Assembly (NCBI GenBank): GCA_045110315.1
Contig: JBGCFY010000245.1
Coordinates: 1-30,594 of the forward strand
Direction of reading: 5' to 3'
Length of the DNA stretch: 30,594 nucleotides
Origin: CALFBG01 sp045110315
GTDB lineage: Bacteria > Bacteroidota > Bacteroidia > Chitinophagales > Saprospiraceae
This document shows positions 1 through 7,362 of this stretch, piece after piece (position 1 is the first letter of the stretch; each line of letters opens with the position of its first letter). A model generated the notes under the pieces. It did no database searches. It was given only the letters and a program-made list of their open reading frames with translations, and had not been told where the DNA came from. Position numbers and translations under genes: made by a program.

Positions 1-198
1 AAAACGGCGAAGTACATGGGCGAATTATTGCGAAAAGGAAATGAGGTTGCGATCCAAGGGAAGTTAGCGTATCGGAGTTACGAAGATAAAGATGGCGTGA
101 AGCAATATATTACGGAAGTGGTCGTACAGGAATTTGTGAAATTGACGAAAAGAGCGCAGCAGGAAAATGTCGAGGAAGTAGCTACGGTGCAAGCGTAA
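1..198 (+). CDS. ssb: Single-stranded DNA-binding protein, C-terminal part (truncated by window edge)
   Basis: The reading frame is open from base 1 to the TAA at 196-198, giving the last 65 residues of a protein whose start lies outside the window. The visible part matches the end of the bacterial SSB OB-fold: a KG..V.I.GKL..RSYEDKDG..QY.TEVVV.EFV.L pattern, covering the last two beta strands and the loop before them. SSB coats single-stranded DNA in replication, repair and recombination. After the OB-fold only about 17 residues remain (ending NVEEVATVQA). The usual acidic tip (DDDIPF-like), which recruits partner proteins, is absent, so this may be a secondary SSB paralogue, several of which are common in Bacteroidota. 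A terminator-like hairpin follows at 222-252. The family call is firm; the paralogue idea is inference. Confidence 0.88.
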   Translation, partial: KTAKYMGELLRKGNEVAIQGKLAYRSYEDKDGVKQYITEVVVQEFVKLTKRAQQENVEEVATVQA

Positions 199-221
199 GA
201 TTTTTGTAAGATAAATTTGAG

Positions 222-252
222 AAGGGGAGTGGTGACGACTGCGCCCCTTTTT
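222..252 (+). terminator. Probable Rho-independent terminator of ssb
   Basis: Six-base-pair stem AAGGGG (222-227) and CCCCTT (244-249) with a 16-base loop, running into a short T tract (248-252). It lies 23 bases after the ssb stop codon on the same strand. The stem is short, so confidence is moderate. Confidence 0.5.
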
Positions 253-421
253 AGCTTATTTCCTTCTAATGCTAAGCAGTGTTTGTCCAGTTACCAGGAG
301 AGCGATTTGGAGTGATCAAGGTCGGTGAACTTTCCCTATTCGATAAAGCGTAGCATCAATTTATCACTTTTATCTTCACTCAATAAAGCTTCAAACAATA
401 CCTTTTTATAATCTACAAATC

Positions 422-796
422 TCAATTTCCCGCAGCCTTTAATTCAATCATCGCTAGCGCAACCACAATCATGATTTCAACAATAATATAAATCCAACCT
501 AAATACAATATTTCTTGGTAATGGTAAAAAGCTAACCCCAGAGACAAAACGCAATACAGTAAATTAACAATGGCAATTCCCCTCAAGTATTTTCCTAAAT
601 GTTGTTCAACACTGAAGTAACAGTAAAAATCATAAACTGCGAAAAAACAAGGGAGCGCAGCAAGTAAGTAAAGCGTTTCTCTGGGAATTCCAAAGTATGT
701 TTCTAGTTGAACTAATACAATACCTAACAAAATAGCTGAAACAATTGCACCCACACCATCCAATAGAAAGAGTTGTTTTAAATATTTTTTATCCAT
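422..796 (-). CDS. Small integral membrane protein of unknown function
   Basis: 124 residues with four hydrophobic stretches that look like transmembrane helices (about residues 8-30, 40-60, 70-90 and 97-118), linked by short polar loops, so it is most likely an inner-membrane protein. I do not recognise a family and see no catalytic motif. The start is the ATG at 794-796; no strong ribosome-binding site precedes it, as is usual in Bacteroidota. It is transcribed away from the lysine-rich protein gene at 1144, with about 350 bases between them. The composition and clean helix pattern support a real gene. Confidence 0.6.
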   Translation of the reverse strand: MDKKYLKQLFLLDGVGAIVSAILLGIVLVQLETYFGIPRETLYLLAALPCFFAVYDFYCYFSVEQHLGKYLRGIAIVNLLYCVLSLGLAFYHYQEILYLGWIYIIVEIMIVVALAMIELKAAGN

Positions 797-1143
797 TTAT
801 TTTTTCATTTATTTTTAGCACAATAAAGTTATTCATCTTATGAAGCTCTTTTTGAGTTCGTAGCATCGCTAGGGAGAATAAAAAAGCTGAAAAGTTGGAC
901 AAAAAGATCAATTCGCAAACATTTTTGGAGTTTTAAGCAACTTCTACCCTAAAACAAGATTAAGGAATACCTTTGACCATTGAAGAAAGATAAACTTTAA
1001 CTTACCAGGCATCAAGTCTATCTTTTATATAGGAACCTAGCTAAATGTGACTTTATGCTTGCACTTAGGTCATAATAGCATAAGCTAACCAAACAAACTT
1101 AATAAAAAGCTGGTATTGTACTATGCTAACCTAAACCTTAATT
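797..1143. other. Divergent intergenic region, no gene seen
   Basis: AT-rich spacer between the minus-strand membrane protein and the plus-strand lysine-rich protein. It holds a 7-bp inverted repeat (TTATGCT at 1053-1059 with AGCATAA at 1077-1083), a GCTAACC direct repeat (1084-1090 and 1125-1131), and a copy of a motif that recurs elsewhere in the window (TTTTAAGCAACTTC at 931-944). I could not find a convincing TAnnTTTG promoter for either gene. Confidence 0.4.
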
Positions 1144-1608
1144 ATGAAACAATTTTTGAAATACGCTTTACTCACGATTGCATTTTTAGTTGGTACAACC
1201 ACCGCAACAACGGTTCAAGCTCAAAGTACAACTACAAAAACGGCCAAAGCCGCTAAGAAAAAAGCGAAGAAGACTAAAACGAAGAAAAAAACGAAGACTA
1301 CCAAAAACAAAACGAAAACAGCGACTAAGAAAAAAGCTGCTGCCAAAGCTGCTAAAACGAAAAAAAGTACTACGGCTAAGAAAACTACAGCAACCAAGAA
1401 AAAAGCTGCTAAAGGAGTAAAAGCAAAGAAGGGTACCGCGGCGAGTAAAAAAACAACTTCAACTAAAAAGGTCTATAACAAAGCCAACAAGTCTAAAGAT
1501 AAGTCAGTTGGTAAAGATGCTAAAGGAAGAATGATTTACCAAGGTCCGAGAGGTGGCAAGTACTACATTAATTCAAAGGGAAATAAAACCTATTTAAAAA
1601 GTAAATAG
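1144..1608 (+). CDS. Secreted lysine-rich, histone-H1-like protein with C-terminal PBCV-type basic adaptor motif
   Basis: 154 residues in three parts. Residues 1-26 form a signal peptide (short basic start, hydrophobic core, likely cleavage after VQA). Residues 27-122 are almost entirely Lys, Ala and Thr, like the tail of histone H1 or bacterial HctB-type DNA-binding proteins. Residues 123-152 carry the pattern GR.IYQGPRGGKYYI...GNKTYL, which I recognise as the PBCV-specific basic adaptor domain (Pfam PBCV_basic_adap), known from chlorella virus and some bacterial proteins. Such basic proteins are expected to bind polyanions; the signal peptide implies action in the periplasm, at the surface or outside the cell rather than on the nucleoid. 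The specific role is unknown. The low-complexity coding DNA also yields an overlapping basic frame, which I regard as an artefact. Confidence 0.8.
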   Translation: MKQFLKYALLTIAFLVGTTTATTVQAQSTTTKTAKAAKKKAKKTKTKKKTKTTKNKTKTATKKKAAAKAAKTKKSTTAKKTTATKKKAAKGVKAKKGTAASKKTTSTKKVYNKANKSKDKSVGKDAKGRMIYQGPRGGKYYINSKGNKTYLKSK

Positions 1609-1653
1609 ATTACTACTTTGTCATTTGAGTTTGTGAATATTTTGAGCGCTGTA

Positions 1654-1734
1654 TTTTCGTCCTACTCAAGGAAAACCCAGAGTCTAATCCTTGAAAAGAA
1701 TTAAGCGAGGAGCCTACGCGGAGTAGGACGAAAA
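1654..1734. repeat. Nested palindrome: 14-bp perfect inverted repeat enclosing a smaller hairpin
   Basis: TTTTCGTCCTACTC at 1654-1667 is exactly inverted at 1721-1734 (GAGTAGGACGAAAA). Inside lies a second hairpin, with AAGGA (1668-1672) pairing with TCCTT (1688-1692) around a 15-base loop, and a further weak GCG/CGC pair (1705-1707, 1717-1719). The outer stem is not followed by a T tract on either side, so it is not a standard terminator. It could be a structured RNA, a REP-like palindrome or a miniature mobile element. Confidence 0.6.
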
Positions 1735-1793
1735 GGCATGTTCAAAATGTTCGATAATTTATATTACAAAGTTTTTACTGTTTTTTAAAATTG

Positions 1794-1829
1794 AAAATCG
1801 ACCATCACTCCGATCGTCGATTTTTTTTT
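1794..1829 (+). terminator. Rho-independent terminator downstream of the lysine-rich protein gene
   Basis: Nine-base-pair stem AAAATCGAC (1794-1802) with GTCGATTTT (1816-1824), 13-base loop, continuing into a run of nine Ts (1821-1829) on the plus strand. It lies about 185 bases after the stop at 1608, so the nested palindrome at 1654-1734 would be inside the 3' untranslated RNA. Confidence 0.7.
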
Positions 1830-1892
1830 GCGGTAAATGGAAGGAGACTAGTTGCGGAGTCGTTATTTTTTTGCGGCTCTACCTCATCTGAT

Positions 1893-2417
1893 CTACAGGG
1901 CTCGTGCCAGCACCGTTTCGATAAACGATTTTGCTTGTGTTTCTTTTAAGCTTGCATACGCTTTGCGATCTTGCTTCACCTCGGCTGCAATCGCTAATTT
2001 CAACGCTTGGTAAGCCATTCTCGTCGTAGCATCTTTCCTCAAATAATCTCTAAATCGTACGTGCCGCTGCCACTCCGTTCCCGCCAAAGGACAAACATAA
2101 AGATGATGTTCCAACTCGTCCAAAACTGGATGCGCAACGCTCGGTTGTTGTCGCTTAAAAACTTCTCGTTGTGGAATACCTTGGTCGCCATTATGAAAAT
2201 AGCCAATGGTTGCTAATCCAGCTTTAATGCTCTCAAAGTTTACACTCGGGGGGTAAATAAGATCCAAATCAATAATGGCTTTTGCCGCCAATTGAGGAAC
2301 GGAAGTGCTTCCAACGTGCTCAATCTGGATTTCGAAGTCAGGTAATGCTTCCCGCAAAATCAATCTAATGTTTTGGAAATCGATGATCCATTTTGAGCTA
2401 TAAGGTTGGATCAGCAT
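1893..2417 (-). CDS. GrpB/Dephospho-CoA-kinase-associated family protein (nucleotidyltransferase fold)
   Basis: 174 residues starting at the ATG at 2415-2417. An upstream in-frame ATG at 2525 would overlap the preceding gene by more than 100 bases and add an unrelated N-terminus, so I reject it. The hallmark IEHVGSTSVP...AAKAIIDLDLIY (residues 32-54) is the GrpB signature: a GS motif (36-37) and paired aspartates (D50, D52) of the polymerase-beta-like nucleotidyltransferase fold. The family runs to about 170 residues, so it is full length. Its reaction is not established; some members are fused to dephospho-CoA kinase. The start follows the DinB-like gene's stop as TAAgATG, so the two are almost certainly translationally coupled in the operon that begins near 5353. 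It is the last gene of that operon. Confidence 0.85.
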   Translation of the reverse strand: MLIQPYSSKWIIDFQNIRLILREALPDFEIQIEHVGSTSVPQLAAKAIIDLDLIYPPSVNFESIKAGLATIGYFHNGDQGIPQREVFKRQQPSVAHPVLDELEHHLYVCPLAGTEWQRHVRFRDYLRKDATTRMAYQALKLAIAAEVKQDRKAYASLKETQAKSFIETVLARAL

Positions 2418-2418
2418 C

Positions 2419-2934
2419 TTAACGAAATGGGTTGATGAGTAAGACCTCTTCGTCATCAGCAGAAGGACCGTAAGTAGCAGGAACGGCGATGTCAAGGAGT
2501 CGCAAGTAAACGCCGAGCTGCGCACGGTGATGAATCAGATGGTTCATACAAAAGATACGGGCAACTTGCAATTTGGGTAAAGTGAAAAGTATTTCTTCAC
2601 CGTAGGTCATCGACCAGTTTTCTGTGAAAACTTCATCTTTTACCTCGACTAAACTAGCTTGTGCTTCCGCCAATAAACGATCAAAATAGGAGAGGAGACC
2701 TTCCGTCGTTTGGATCACTGCGGGCTCAAAACCTAGAAAGTCAAGTTTTTCCGCTTCGATACAGGCTTTCCACCAAGCAATAATTTCGGCGACGTGAATC
2801 GCTAATCGACCTAGTGCTTCTGATTTTTCGGTTGGTTTGAAGGTTTGTTTTTCAAAAGGAACTAAGGCTAAATATTTTCGAGTAACCATCGCTTCTAAGG
2901 CGAGTTCTTGCCCTAGTTGTTGTCCAATGCGCAT
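2419..2934 (-). CDS. DinB-like four-helix-bundle protein
   Basis: 171 residues, mostly helical, with the DinB/YfiT-type metal triad: a His in helix 2 (H47, in LAIHVAE) and a pair four residues apart in helix 4 (H132 and H136, in NHLIHHRAQLG). The NH..HHR.Q.G.YLR pattern is characteristic. Members include damage-inducible B. subtilis DinB and thiol S-transferases that use bacillithiol or mycothiol; many are unassigned, and I cannot tell the substrate here. The C-terminus (AVPATYGPSADDE) is typical of the family. It lies 16 bases after the 355-residue nucleotidyltransferase gene and 1 base before the GrpB-family gene, all on the minus strand, so it belongs to the same operon. A second DinB-like gene lies at 17004-17486. 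Confidence 0.88.
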   Translation of the reverse strand: MRIGQQLGQELALEAMVTRKYLALVPFEKQTFKPTEKSEALGRLAIHVAEIIAWWKACIEAEKLDFLGFEPAVIQTTEGLLSYFDRLLAEAQASLVEVKDEVFTENWSMTYGEEILFTLPKLQVARIFCMNHLIHHRAQLGVYLRLLDIAVPATYGPSADDEEVLLINPFR

Positions 2935-2950
2935 AATTTTTTATTTAAAT

Positions 2951-4018
2951 TTACGGAGTCGCTTCGTAGAGCATCGTTCTGAGTTTAATTAACAATCGAT
3001 CAATAAATTCTCCGTCGGGTTGATCGGGTAAAGTGCTTTCTTCATGTGCCAAGCTTACCGCTTCCATCTTTTTTGCAGCGGTCGCTAGTAAGGCTTCGTA
3101 AGACCATTCTCCTCGTCGAATAGCTAATAAGTTTTCGCGGTCGGGTCTTTTGACAAACACTTTGCCTTGACGCAGTATTTCTTCCGCCATCGCCAAGAGT
3201 CTAAAGGTATGCATCATATTTTTAGCATCATAATTTTTCCCGTGCTCGGTATTATCCTGGTAGCGTTGCTCATTGCGTTGCGCGACCCAGCTCCAATAGG
3301 CTTTGTAATCTTTACAGTATTTTGTAAAACCATCTTCGTTGAAATAAAGATGCGTTAAAGGACTCGCATCTACTGGAATTGCACTCAACAAAACGGTGGT
3401 AGCATTTTCTTTTTGCGAAACACCACGGTAATTTAAATTTTTCGTTGCATCGTAATATAAGCCGTACACATTTTTGAAATGATCAACTTTTACTAAGCCA
3501 ATTTGTGCTTGCGTTTTTTGTTGTAGGGTCAACCAAGTCGCTAGTGGTAGAGAACCTTGTTCGTGTAATACAAAACAAAAATCGATCAACTGCTTTTTTT
3601 CTTTATGGACAGGGTTAACAATTTTTTTATTTAAACCTTGTGCCTTTTTGATTTGCGTAAAAGCGTATCCGCCAAAAGTATCCTTGCATCTTTTGGAAAG
3701 AAAATATTCCATTTTCAAAAGCTTGATGCAATCGTGTTGAATCAAAATTTTGTCCGCTGGTGTTGCCAATAATTCTAGCATACTCGGATTACTCTTCTTT
3801 AGCAATTCGACAAATCGACCTAGCTCGTAGTAAACAATGTCGTTAGTCGAATTGGCTACTTGCGGAATATAGTTCAATCCATAAAAGTCTGCCTTCGGTA
3901 ATAGAAACACACCTCTAATGTCCGTATCAGAGCCAGGGACAGCTAAGCCGTAAGCGCGACTGCCAGAAATACATTCAAATAAAATTAAACCTCGCGTTTT
4001 TAAATCTTCAATGGTCAT
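2951..4018 (-). CDS. RlaP-type nucleotidyltransferase (polymerase-beta superfamily), long form
   Basis: 355 residues. The N-terminus holds the nucleotidyltransferase active site: GSRAYG (19-24) followed by SDTDIRGV with D31 and D33 as likely metal ligands. The overall pattern (FECISGSRAYG, then helices with LKKSNPSMLELL) matches the predicted nucleotidyltransferase family PF10127, named RlaP for its association with RNA repair ligases. The long helical C-terminus is usual for these proteins. The substrate is unproven; family context suggests nucleotide transfer to RNA ends. Its ATG overlaps the stop of the upstream RlaP gene by four bases (4015-4018), a sign of translational coupling. It is not a duplicate of that gene: outside the active-site region the two look only distantly alike. 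Confidence 0.87.
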   Translation of the reverse strand: MTIEDLKTRGLILFECISGSRAYGLAVPGSDTDIRGVFLLPKADFYGLNYIPQVANSTNDIVYYELGRFVELLKKSNPSMLELLATPADKILIQHDCIKLLKMEYFLSKRCKDTFGGYAFTQIKKAQGLNKKIVNPVHKEKKQLIDFCFVLHEQGSLPLATWLTLQQKTQAQIGLVKVDHFKNVYGLYYDATKNLNYRGVSQKENATTVLLSAIPVDASPLTHLYFNEDGFTKYCKDYKAYWSWVAQRNEQRYQDNTEHGKNYDAKNMMHTFRLLAMAEEILRQGKVFVKRPDRENLLAIRRGEWSYEALLATAAKKMEAVSLAHEESTLPDQPDGEFIDRLLIKLRTMLYEATP

Positions 4019-4809
4019 TGGTTTAAACCGATAATTTTGTACAACGCTGCATTCAAAGGCGCCGCGTCGGGCATTTCTTTTTCTGGTAATTGTACCGTTT
4101 CAATCAAGGCAAACGCTGCTTCAATAAAATCAAAAATGGCTTGGTCAACTTGATGGACATAATCTTCTGCCGCTTCCGCTTTGATGGCTAGTAACGCTTG
4201 TATTTTAGCGACGAGATTAGCATCTTCTATCATTGGCAACAGCGTTGGAATATCCATCGGAGGAATACTTCCCTTACGGATAATCCACTTAGCAGCCATT
4301 AACGGGCGGAGCACATAAAATAGTTTTTTGAGATTGATTCGCTGTGCTTTTTTATTAGTGAAGTAACTATTCTTCGCAATGCCTTTGTAATGGTTTAAAC
4401 TATGTCTCGGCTGAAAATAATGTTTGGCAAGTGCGATTAAGGTCGTCCGAAATCCTGCCACCTCTTGGTAAATAATCGGTGACTGTGCCCACTCAAAAGG
4501 AGTCGCATTTGACTTTCGTAACAGTTTAAAAGTCTTGCGGATATCCCAACCGTTCACATCAAGTAAGGCACCGTGAAAATAATTAATATCTTCCTTCGAT
4601 CCCTCTACCGAAAGATACTTCTCAATCGGTCGAGAAAAAATAATGCGTACATCAAAATCACTGTCCGGCGATGGGCAACCCCAAGCGCGACTCCCACTTT
4701 CTACCGCTAAGAGAATTTTAATATTTTCTTGCTCGGTTAACTGAATCAGTTGTTGTTGGATTTCTTTTTGCACGAGATTGAGTTTATAAAACAAAGTTGG
4801 TGTTAACAA
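4015..4809 (-). CDS. RlaP-type nucleotidyltransferase (polymerase-beta superfamily), short form
   Basis: 264 residues. The active-site block is ESGSRAWGCPSPDSDFDVR, with GSRAWG at 39-44 and aspartates D51 and D53. This matches PF10127-type predicted nucleotidyltransferases (E. coli YcgL-like group in some annotations), which usually show SRAWG.....SD.DVR. A following LLRKSNATPFEWAQSP segment is also typical. The predicted reaction is nucleotidyl transfer using two metal ions; the acceptor is unknown. It lies 25 bases after the unknown 172-residue gene and overlaps the next gene by four bases. The start ATG at 4807-4809 is the first one and gives a normal N-terminus with the active site about 40 residues in. 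Confidence 0.87.
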   Translation of the reverse strand: MLTPTLFYKLNLVQKEIQQQLIQLTEQENIKILLAVESGSRAWGCPSPDSDFDVRIIFSRPIEKYLSVEGSKEDINYFHGALLDVNGWDIRKTFKLLRKSNATPFEWAQSPIIYQEVAGFRTTLIALAKHYFQPRHSLNHYKGIAKNSYFTNKKAQRINLKKLFYVLRPLMAAKWIIRKGSIPPMDIPTLLPMIEDANLVAKIQALLAIKAEAAEDYVHQVDQAIFDFIEAAFALIETVQLPEKEMPDAAPLNAALYKIIGLNQ

Positions 4810-4834
4810 TTTCTGAGATAGTTAATGCTTTTTT

Positions 4835-5353
4835 TTAATTTTTGGTTCCCAATAATTCAATTTGATTTTTCCGATTATTCTTAATGTAGGTTTCAAACTC
4901 GGATTGTTCAAATAAGCTTCGGCAAGTCTGTAACGCGAGGATTGCTAGGTCGTCGTGGTTATATTTGAAATAAAAAGGAATTTGTGTTGCTTGTAGTTGA
5001 CTGGCTTCCGCAAAACAGGCGACGATCCAAGTTTCGATTAATTTCACTGCGGTTTCCGTCAAACTAGTGTATTGATAAGATTGAAATCTATTTTCGTGGT
5101 CATATTCATAATGGAGCAAGTCATCTATTTCGTAGTTGTTGAGCGTAGGGGCAAGAGCTTGGTACAATTCAATTTGTTCACCAACCTTAGCGTAAGCTTC
5201 TAGGAATTCGTGTGTAAAACTGATGGTGACCCAAGTCGCGGTTTCCTTTTCTGCCCGTTGAATCAATTGCTGGAAAGCTTGAACGCCAGCTTCTTTTTTT
5301 GTGATTAAGTAGTTGTTAACTTGACTAAGTTTTTCCCATTGTTGATGATTCAT
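4835..5353 (-). CDS. Unknown protein, first gene of the nucleotidyltransferase operon
   Basis: 172 residues, predicted soluble and mostly helical, with many aromatic and acidic residues, for example NNYEIDDLLHYEYDHENRF around 92-110. There is no signal peptide, membrane segment or nucleotide-binding motif that I can identify, and I do not recognise the family. It is 25 bases upstream of the first RlaP-type gene on the same strand and about 190 bases downstream of the esterase gene's stop, so it probably leads the operon. The position suggests a partner of the nucleotidyltransferases, but that is inference from location alone. Confidence 0.6.
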   Translation of the reverse strand: MNHQQWEKLSQVNNYLITKKEAGVQAFQQLIQRAEKETATWVTISFTHEFLEAYAKVGEQIELYQALAPTLNNYEIDDLLHYEYDHENRFQSYQYTSLTETAVKLIETWIVACFAEASQLQATQIPFYFKYNHDDLAILALQTCRSLFEQSEFETYIKNNRKNQIELLGTKN

Positions 5354-5441
5354 ATCTTCTTTTTTTGAATTAAAAAACTTGAGGGTAAATATCCTTCGTG
5401 GACTAAGATAGTCATTAAGATAATCAAGTTGTAGGAATAAT

Positions 5442-5471
5442 AAAAGGAAACCACTTGCATGATTCCCTTTT
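5442..5471 (-). terminator. Terminator-like hairpin after the esterase gene
   Basis: AAAAGGAAA (5442-5450) pairs with TTCCCTTTT (5463-5471) over nine positions including one G-T wobble on the minus strand. Read on the minus strand it is followed by a T-rich TATTATTCC stretch. It lies 75 bases after the esterase stop codon and upstream of the 4835-5353 gene, separating the two transcripts. Confidence 0.45.
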
Positions 5472-5545
5472 GAAGAAAAGTAATGTTTTTGATAAGATAA
5501 GCTCCGTGGATTTTATTCTTTCCTTATTGAAGTTTATAACCAGCA

Positions 5546-6421
5546 CTATTTTTTTCCATACAAAAATAAAAGACCATCATAAATGGCTTGGGGGAGAATT
5601 GAATTGTGATTGGCTGTTTCGTAACGGGTAAATTCGTATTGGAAAGCTTCACTTTTTATTGGCGCTAGGATTTCATTTATCTTAAGATTAGATTTCGTGA
5701 TTAGACGGGACTCTGTGCCACCGTAGCAAATAAATAATTTTGTCTTTTTATCTTTTATTTTAGCAAAATGTTCAAGCGTTAAAATCTCTTGCTTGTTCCA
5801 CCATAATGCACCGGAAATAATAATTAGTTCACTAAATAAACCCGGATTTTCCTGCAAAGCATAAATACCAAATAAGCCACCGAATGAGTGTCCAAGAAAT
5901 CCTCTTTCTTCTTTTGTATTGGGATAATGTTGCGCTATAAGTTTTATCACTTTTGTTTCTAAAAAAAGAAGGAAAGCATCCGCTCCTCCTGTAGTTTCCG
6001 CGTTAACAGCAGCGGCATTTTCTTTTCTACCCGTTTTGAAGTTGATGCGCATTTTTTTAATGTCATAAGGTGTCGGCGTGAAATCTCGATTACGCTGCAC
6101 ATTCCAATCATAACCAGTTCCTTCCAAGCCAATGCCGACCAAAATTACGCCGTCGATTAAATCGGTTATATGAAGGAGCGCGTGTGTACCCAATACAATT
6201 TCTGATAACCACCAACTGTCCAAATAATAAAGCACCTTGTACGTTTGAGTAGAATCATAATTGTTGGGTAAAGTAACCCGCAATTTGTAATCGTGCTGCT
6301 GCTCAGAAGTGAGTTTGTGAATTTTCGTGCGGCTACCGTAATCGGAAACTTGACCTTGAACGGAAACTTGAAAAAGGAAGAATAAGGAGCAAAGTAGGAG
6401 GAATAGGTTAGTGTTTTTCAT
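5546..6421 (-). CDS. Secreted alpha/beta-hydrolase esterase (PF00756 / IroE-like)
   Basis: 291 residues. Residues 1-23 are a signal peptide, so the enzyme is exported. The mature protein has the putative-esterase layout: a YLDSWW segment near the first strand, VGIGLEG near 95-101, an RNRDFTPTP motif (110-118) typical of IroE/Fes-type esterases, the nucleophile elbow GHSFGG with Ser179 (177-182), and the likely catalytic His272 in NHNS. The acid is probably E237 in GGTESR, though I cannot be sure. Relatives hydrolyse siderophore, acyl or carbohydrate esters; the substrate here is unknown. No TonB or siderophore gene lies nearby to support a siderophore role. It stands alone, with spacers on both sides. 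Confidence 0.85.
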   Translation of the reverse strand: MKNTNLFLLLCSLFFLFQVSVQGQVSDYGSRTKIHKLTSEQQHDYKLRVTLPNNYDSTQTYKVLYYLDSWWLSEIVLGTHALLHITDLIDGVILVGIGLEGTGYDWNVQRNRDFTPTPYDIKKMRINFKTGRKENAAAVNAETTGGADAFLLFLETKVIKLIAQHYPNTKEERGFLGHSFGGLFGIYALQENPGLFSELIIISGALWWNKQEILTLEHFAKIKDKKTKLFICYGGTESRLITKSNLKINEILAPIKSEAFQYEFTRYETANHNSILPQAIYDGLLFLYGKK

Positions 6422-6495
6422 TTTTTTGTTTTCTTTTCAACAAGGATTTCAATTGAAAGTTGTCATAAAAGTAGTCTTATTGTAACCTTTGAGCA

Positions 6496-7362
6496 CTAAT
6501 TTTCTAGATGGTATTTCCAATTTTGTTGGGTAAATGGATTGGTGAAACTTTGTGGGACAATTTCTAATTTGAATTGTTCGTCCGCTTTTTTTTCTAAAAT
6601 AAGCATACAGCCTGGAGGTAATTTACCGGCAAGGTCAAATTCTAGTTCTTTGATTTTGCAGGATTGTGTAATGCCGTTTGGGGCGAGTTCAAGTTTGAAT
6701 GCTTCTCCTGTATGGCCGTAAAAATGGTAATGAAAAATTACCTTGTCTAAAAGTTCTTGGAGTTCTGCCATGCCGTATCCACGTTGACTAGCATCGTCGC
6801 CGTCGTGTGTGATCAAAAAATCAAAATGTGTTTTGGTTTTATATAATGCTTTGATTTTTTGGCGCTCGTAGTTTTGGATAAATCGTTCATCTGTTCTCCC
6901 CTTACGATCGCCAATTCTTCCAATTCCAACGAAGTTGATCACAAAGCCATTTCGTTCAAAACGTTGTGCTTCGCCCGATTTACAAAGCCAAACCCGCCGA
7001 TAAATATCGATTGGAAAAAGGCTTTCTGTTGGATATTTCTTTTCTAAGGCATTGAGGTATGCATGATCTTCGTGATTGCCCCGTACACAAATCATATCCA
7101 AATTTAACGCTGTCAAGAATGCTTTGATCTGTGGCTTTTCGGTCGTAAAATCATCGTGGAAACCTAGCTCTGCGCGATCGTATTGCGCGTGCTTCAATGT
7201 TGCTTTGTCTAAGTTGTTAAGGTCGGGATACGCTCCCAAATCACCACATTGCAAAATCAAATCGATTGCTTTACCCGTTGCTTTTTGATACTGATCACAA
7301 AGTAGAAAAGGCAATAAAATTTTACCATGGATATCCGAGAAAAGTGCAATGCGCATGAGCAT
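6496..7362 (-). CDS. Calcineurin-like metallophosphoesterase
   Basis: 288 residues with the full metallophosphoesterase motif set in order: DxH at D10/H12 (FSDIHG), GD at 40-41, GNHE at 95-98, His186 (ITHDGDD) and GHT at 216-218. These ligands bind a two-metal centre that hydrolyses phosphomonoesters or phosphodiesters. The lack of a signal peptide places it in the cytosol. An inserted acidic loop between GD and GNHE and a beta-rich C-terminus (after 220) are unusual enough that I cannot assign a substrate. Two in-frame ATGs (7360-7362 and 7354-7356) are both possible starts. It lies between the AraC-type regulator and the esterase, all on the minus strand but with spacers of 140 and 74 bases, so co-transcription is uncertain. 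Confidence 0.87.
   Translation of the reverse strand: MLMRIALFSDIHGKILLPFLLCDQYQKATGKAIDLILQCGDLGAYPDLNNLDKATLKHAQYDRAELGFHDDFTTEKPQIKAFLTALNLDMICVRGNHEDHAYLNALEKKYPTESLFPIDIYRRVWLCKSGEAQRFERNGFVINFVGIGRIGDRKGRTDERFIQNYERQKIKALYKTKTHFDFLITHDGDDASQRGYGMAELQELLDKVIFHYHFYGHTGEAFKLELAPNGITQSCKIKELEFDLAGKLPPGCMLILEKKADEQFKLEIVPQSFTNPFTQQNWKYHLEN

Noticed and set aside
336..430. Short open minus-strand frame just past the membrane protein stop (ending ...LMLRFIE)
   Set aside because: It looks protein-like but has no ATG, is under 35 codons after the stop overlap, and has no recognised similarity. A frameshifted C-terminal extension is possible but unsupported.
1190..1420. Basic overlapping frame inside the lysine-rich protein gene
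   Set aside because: Repetitive AAA/AAG-rich coding DNA produces Lys/Arg/Leu-rich open frames in other phases; no independent support.
2418..2525. Upstream start of the GrpB-family gene at 2525
   Set aside because: It would overlap the DinB-like gene by over 100 bases. The ATG at 2417, one base after that gene's stop, gives a normal GrpB N-terminus.
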